Shown piece by piece: positions 59,002-64,000 of a stretch of 64,000 bases of DNA. Under the pieces are notes generated by a model, which searched no databases, had not been told where the DNA came from, and was given only the letters and a program-made list of their open reading frames with translations. This stretch comes from Allium sativum (Eukaryota; Streptophyta; Magnoliopsida; Asparagales; Amaryllidaceae). The stretch spans positions 318,592,922 to 318,656,921 of the forward strand of contig CM060926.1 of NCBI GenBank assembly GCA_030737875.1, in the 5' to 3' direction. The translations under genes and the position numbers were made by a program. Within the stretch, counting starts at the first letter, position 1. Every line of letters starts with the position of its first letter.

Positions 59002-59566
59002 GTAATACTACATAATTGCTTTATTGTTTAATTTATTAACTTGTTTTTTAATATATGCATTCAAATACATAATTTTAACTTTTTTAAAAAAAAATAATCG
59101 GTATATTTATTAGTTTACAATACATGTACATTAGTTTTAGTACTTATATTTCAAATGAAGTTTAAAAAATAATAAATTTAGTTATCTTTTCAAATATTTT
59201 AATTTTCTTTCCCACATATATTCATCAACACCAAAAGATAAATAATTTTATCTTTTTCAAAATCTTTTGTTTATGTTTAACATACATACAAAAAATTACA
59301 TTCTTTAAAAGAGAAAAATTTATTTACTAATTTTTTTAATACTACATTAAATTATATTTTAATAATATATTAATCTTTGCTACTATAAAATAAATATATA
59401 TTAATTTTTAATTAAAAAATTAAATAAAATAAATACATTTATCTTTTTTAGTAATTTCTGTTTTTTATACATTAATTTATATATATATATATTAATTTTG
59501 TAATAAGAATTATAAACTTATGTTAAATTTAGCCATCTTAAAAAGGATTTATCTTTCATACAACAG

Positions 59567-59762
59567 ATATGGTTGTGAAATGTATGTGATTATGAACATT
59601 ACAAGACTCTCTCAAGATAGATGTCTTATTCCAACCATACCTCAAGCAGAAATTAATCATCTAAGAGATAGTATTGCATTCGTAATATTGCGCACTGAAG
59701 ATTTATGGTGGACAAAGGATAAGTCATCTGCTGAAGATAACAACTTTGTTTATGGTTCATAA
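59567..59762 (+). pseudogene. Ulp1-type gene, exon 9 (catalytic Cys) and stop
   Basis: Joins exon 8 in phase to give HNGYGCEMYVIMNITRLS. The family consensus here is N-G-x-D-C-G; the Cys is kept but Asp and Gly are changed. It then reads AEINHLRDSIAFVILRTED, matching the conserved C-terminal helix ('..LR..IA..IL'), and ends at TAA 59760-59762. Confidence 0.75.
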
Positions 59763-61465
59763 TCCTTGATGGTGAACAATGCACAAGATTTTTTGTAGAC
59801 GTGATGGGCTTATTTATTTGTACTATTTTTAGATACAATGTTAATGACTGTTAATTGTTTTAGTATATTTATTGTTTGTCTATTACGTTGGATTATGAAA
59901 ATTATGGTAATACTTCAAGGTTTAATTGCACTGTTTCAATATATTCTAGCTACAATATAAATTCAATGCCTTAATTTGTTCAAGTTGTATAAATATATTT
60001 AATTAAATCACTGTTTGATATATCTATTTATCTTTCACTGCCCAAAAATATATAATCATTTATCTTTATGTTTTTGTAGCTGATACAAAGCTATACTTAT
60101 GGTTTGTTTTACAATTAATAATTATAGCATATAAAACTGATATATAGCTTGTCTTGTAATACAATTTTTTTAAACTTATTGTCCAATGTAAACTGTGTTG
60201 CAATTAAAATATAAAATATAAATCATTTTATCTTTTTTACATACTTACAAGTTACAAACAACATTCTCCAAATAACAGTTAATTTGTGATATACTAATAT
60301 CTAATGTTAACTAGAAAACTATAACATAATATACAATCAAATACATTAGGCCATATGAAATTTACAAAAAAAAAAAATCTTTGCATTATACTATTTATGT
60401 CATACTGAAAAAAGATATAATCATTTATCTTTTTAAATCATATAAGATATGTTATGTTATTCAAACAAATATTATCAGGACTATACAAAATCAAATATCA
60501 CATACCGTTAATATTCATCAAAATCAATAAACCTACGCTATAAGGGCAGAAAATAAAAATCATGTATTTTTGCTAATGAATTGAGCATTAGGACGTTGCT
60601 CGTTATAATTTTCTCTAAATAAACATAAAAATGGAGTTATCAATGGAATCATTTATTATTTTTCATCCCACTTATTATTTCCTGTAAATAATGTCTTACA
60701 TTTTTATTTTCTGTCACAATTTTTGAAAAAAGATATAATCAAATATCTTTTACAAATCACAAATCAGAAAAACCTAAATAACACACGTCGTCAACTAATA
60801 ATATAAATCAGAAAAACCTAAATAACGCACGTTGTCAACTAATAATATTTAAGATCCAACTACTTAACCAAAGTGAGTAAAAACAGAATTAACTAGCAAA
60901 AATAAATTGTTTGATTACTCAAGCCAAATCTGAAGCTATAGTATAAATACAAAAAGCATAATCAAAACTCAATGATTGAACCAGGCTAAAAACACATTGC
61001 TCATTTTATCACGAGAATACCTCTAAGAGTTTATTATTCCAACTATAGCAAACGAAACCTTCGTCTGATAGATCAAAAATGCATTCCTTAATAAAAATTA
61101 TACAAAAGCACTAACAACGACATAAAACATTGAATTAACGATTAAAAATACCAAAAAATTAAAACACTTACCAAAGAAAAAAAAATCAAACAGAGAAAAT
61201 CGATTAGCCAATCCAAATGAACAAATTCGAATCACGATTTACTAAATGATTTAAGAAGAAATTAACGACGGAGAAAATCGATTAGCCAATCCAAATGAAG
61301 AAATTCGAATCACGATTTCCCGAAATTAAAGTTGAGTTTGATTTAAGAAGAAATTAACGACTAATTTTTTTCCAAAAAACAAATAAGCGACTTAATTAAA
61401 TAATAAACAACGGCTTAATTTTGACCTAATTTTCACGAACACATGATTTCAGAAATTACGATGGT
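59763..61465. other. 3' flank of the Ulp1-type gene, no gene seen
   Basis: AT-rich noncoding DNA. It contains several AAAAGATA..TATCTTTT inverted repeats (60045-60070, 60411-60437, 60727-60752) and two small tandem duplications: 60763-60850 (two ~43-bp copies with cagaaaaacctaaataac) and 61192-61345 (two ~75-bp copies with gagaaaatcgattagccaat). Confidence 0.6.
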
Positions 61466-61467
61466 CA

Positions 61468-61553
61468 TTTGAGAAGAGGAAGACGTACGCTTTTATTTTT
61501 GTCCTGGAAACTAATATTTTAAAACCCGTGTCCTACAAATTAATTGGGCTAAA
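61468..61553. repeat. Candidate right terminal inverted repeat of the Ulp1-bearing segment
   Basis: See 24131-24226: shared order ttgagaa, tttgtcctggaaactaat, gtgtcctacaaattaat in inverse orientation. The flanks cacttaaag (left) and cccttaaca (right) are only weakly alike, so a target-site duplication is not proven. Confidence 0.4.
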
Positions 61554-63439
61554 CATTAAGCCCTTAACACAAATTTCTTGATTTTTATTTTAGCTATTTT
61601 AATGGATTTTAAATATTTTAAATAATTTATTTTAAATAATAACAATTTAAAGTTTATTTAAATTGAAGTTAGAATGTATATATTTAATTTAATTATAAAC
61701 AAACTCGAAATGGCGCGGTAGTATGAAAATTCGATTTTAAATTTCAAATGAATATACATTATTCAATAGAAATCAGATTTTAGTAAAAACAAGAAACATT
61801 GAAATATTTTGAACTCTAATTTTCTAACGAATGTAAGAAACTGAGATTTCACTTTTCAAATTGTAAGTTTTGTCCAAATTAAAATTCAAAATGGTCGCTA
61901 CGGAATTTATATATATTTTAATATAATATATAGCCCTTAAAAATAGCCATTTTGAAAACGACCTCCATTTTCGACAAAACCATTTTTTGGATCTGGAATG
62001 TCAAATTATTATCAGGTTTCAAATTTCATAATTTTTGAAATCAATATGTGAGCGTAGTAAATTTATGTGTGCTTGGTAATTTCAATTTGAATTTAATCAA
62101 CTGGAAAAAGGCTATTTTTCAAACGGTCTCCAAATTCGACGAAATTCATTTTGTTAGGACTGTATCGTCAAAATATAGCTACATATAACTTTTCTGTAAT
62201 TTTTGGAGTTAGTATGTGGTCCCGATAAATTAAAATATACGTTTAAATTAAGTATATATTGATTTATATTTTAATTTTGATAAAAAAATGATCAAAACAG
62301 TTGAAATGGTTTACAAAACATATCCCATTGTGTCCATAATGGGTGTATTTGGCTAGGAACGACATTCGTTGGACATGATTTGCAGTTCGAACGAATTAGA
62401 GTCAATTTTGGAATTAAATAAAAATAAAATATTATATATATATATATATACACACACACCCCCTATGCTCTTTACAAACCCTAGTCAACCCTTTTGCTGC
62501 GCGGTCAAAATAAAAACCTGCCTCCAAACTGAAATGAATGGTAGCCCCATTCCAATCTTGTTCCCCCTTTTCTTCTAGCCCATTCATCAATTTGCAATGA
62601 CCCAACTACAACGTTCTTCATCTTCATGTGCTCTTCAAATTGGTCCGCTATGATTAATTATTGTACACCATCGTCGTCGATTCTAAATCTCCAAGGCACC
62701 GGCTTCGCATGAAAATTGAGGAGGCTAAGGACTGTCGAATTGGCAGCGGCTTCTGGTGGGGGGAGGCGATGAAAGGAGCTTTCAGGTGGTCACTTCTGAT
62801 CGACGTCTCGTGGCTCCTAGAGGCAGCGATTTTCAACCCTATATTTGGAGCAATTGGGTTCATCGGCTTTAGAAGACAAAGAAGAAGGAACAACAACATT
62901 TCTTCAAATGTAATTAATTGGTTTAATTATTTATTTAATTAATTACCAAGCTATTCAATGTTTAAAATTCCATAACATGTTCAAAAAACAACAGAATTCA
63001 GTGAAACAAGTTGCGTTGGATTCGCAACAACGGGCATTACATTTCAGAACAGACCAAAACAGAAACGGAGGCTGTTGCAAATTTTGGATAAAATTAAATG
63101 TTCAGATTAATTTTATTTAAAAATAAATCTTTAAATAAAGAATGGCGAAGTGGACCCAATGTGAGAATTCTCTCAATAAAATTTTGTACCGTAATTTGTT
63201 TTATTTTATAAATGTGAATATTTAGAAATTTCCAGTATTGATTTTTATATGCTATTTATTTTTGGAGTTCAACACACGAACTCCCACAAATCATTTAAAT
63301 TGGAAGCGATGTATGGATATTAGTGCCACTCGCATTTCATACTCCGCAGATGCCCATTTGTGGCGTCGTAAATGGCATTGGGTAGTTGAGTATTTATTTA
63401 TATGGATGATTTCGGTGATTTGTGATTGTGATGTTTAAC

Positions 63440-63640
63440 ATATACATGCGTTGTATAAATCATATATATGTGTTGTATATAATAAATGTGCGTTGTATAA
63501 AATATATATGCGTAGTATAAATTATATACATGCGTTCTATAATATATATATGATGTGAAATATATATATATATATATATATGCGTTATATAAAATATACA
63601 TGCAATTTATAAAATATATATGTGATATATAAAATGGTCT
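63440..63640. repeat. AT-rich short tandem repeats
   Basis: Repeated atatatgcgttgtataaa-like units of 18-30 bp with a (TA)n tract near 63560-63580. Confidence 0.75.
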
Positions 63641-64000
63641 TTCCATGGAATAAATATTGGTTGGTTAAATATATGATTTTGTTTAACTTATATATGTGAT
63701 ATATAAAATGGTCATGTAGTGAAATAAATATTTGTTTGCTACAAATATTAGTTTTAGCCTATATATGGAATGAATAAAATAGTCATGCTATGGAATAAAT
63801 ATTGGTTGGTTAAAAATATGATATTTTTAAGTTATATATGCGACATATAAAATAGTCATGTAGTGAAATAAATATTTGTTTGCTAAAAATATTATTTTTA
63901 GCCTATATATGGAATGAATAAAATTGTCATGTAATGGAATAATTATTGAATTGTTAAAAATATAATTTTTAACATATATATGCATTGTATAAATTTGTCA
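63640..64000. repeat. Tandem ~65-bp units with a hairpin each
   Basis: Units contain taaaatagtcatg.a.tgga, ataaatatt, then a hairpin such as GCTAAAAAT/ATTTTTAGC (63882-63902) or GTTAAAAAT/ATTTTTAAC (63953-63973). The array continues beyond the window. Confidence 0.75.

Larger units (their letters stand above)
26156..59762 (+). pseudogene. Decayed Ulp1-type (C48) protease gene with a plant-mobile-domain-like N-terminus, split by nested retrotransposons
   Basis: Nine exons can be followed by GT-AG junctions with reading-frame continuity, but the gene is broken. The N-terminal part (exon 2) resembles the plant-mobile-domain/DUF1985-like region common in plant Ulp1-family genes; the middle is a coiled coil and a Lys/Glu-rich linker; the C-terminal exons form a SUMO-protease-like domain with GSH, YDSL and QQHNGYGCE motifs. 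Lesions: TAG at 26730 and 27138, a frameshift near 27525, TGA at 27564, a frameshift near 28095, the solo-LTR insertion at 28246, TGA at 58662, a frameshift in an A-run near 58950, and GCE where the family has DCG. Ulp1-like genes are known cargo of plant Mutator-like elements (KAONASHI type), which fits the candidate inverted repeats around it. Confidence 0.75.
61563..64000 (+). repeat. Giant LTR (E4), continuing past the window edge
   Basis: From about 61563 the order of motifs matches the start of the solo LTR: ttttaatgg.ttttaaatatt, aataatttatttta, gaagttagaa, atggcgcggtag, then attttctaacgaat and gtcgctacgg. A GC-richer stretch with leader character lies at 62640-62900, and gtgagaattctctca (63161-63175) sits where the other giant LTRs have their splice-donor hairpin. 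The open frames here (62654-62942 on both strands) overlap each other and show no domain. Hairpin-bearing tandem units occupy 63640-64000. Confidence 0.6.

Noticed and set aside
62654..62942. Opposite-strand frames of 81 and 93 codons
   Set aside because: Mutually overlapping and in LTR-like sequence; no recognisable domain.

Overview
The window looks like heterochromatic plant nuclear DNA. It is AT-rich, has no bacterial-style gene packing, and almost every base belongs to an LTR retrotransposon. Priming sites copy plant tRNA-iMet (TGGTATCAGAGC) or tRNA-Asp 3' ends, the one readable retroelement is a Tekay-like chromovirus, and the one cellular-type gene has plant-style GT-AG introns and an Ulp1 (C48) protease domain. 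I cannot name the species.

Layout, left to right. (1) 1-2653: the 5' end of a minus-strand LTR element with a tRNA-Asp priming site. (2) 2654-9766: a plus-strand noncoding element with giant LTRs and about 1 kb between them. (3) 9767-11168 and 23890-24063: the 3' part of another plus-strand giant LTR. (4) 11169-23889: a complete minus-strand noncoding element (LTRs about 5.8 kb, internal region about 1.05 kb, TSD gtaag) inserted into (3). (5) 24057-24130 and about 61563-64000: two pieces of a further LTR, apparently split by (6). (6) About 24130-61560: a segment with candidate terminal inverted repeats that carries a decayed, multi-exon Ulp1-type gene (26156-59762). Exon 4 of that gene is split by a solo LTR (28246-57497). 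The solo LTR is split by a noncoding LARD-type element (33406-55794, TSD cccga). The 3' LTR of that element is split by a young Tekay-like chromovirus (41009-52469, TSD ctaga). Empty-site copies inside the window confirm the two innermost insertions.

Coding content is small: chromovirus gag-pol (44368-48776, one frameshift in reverse transcriptase) and the broken Ulp1-type gene. Most other open frames are chance frames in repeats.

The main unexplained signal is secondary structure. The giant LTRs are strung with short inverted repeats whose arms change between copies while pairing is kept and the apical sequence stays fixed. The clearest is a motif of about 88 bp with a constant CTGCCCGGAACCAACCGGC-type apex. 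It has five different versions in three LTR families (31665-31872, 35472-35559, 42714-42923, plus the 3' LTR copies). In the two best-resolved elements a TATA box lies near the LTR start, so most of the LTR, including these motifs, is probably transcribed.
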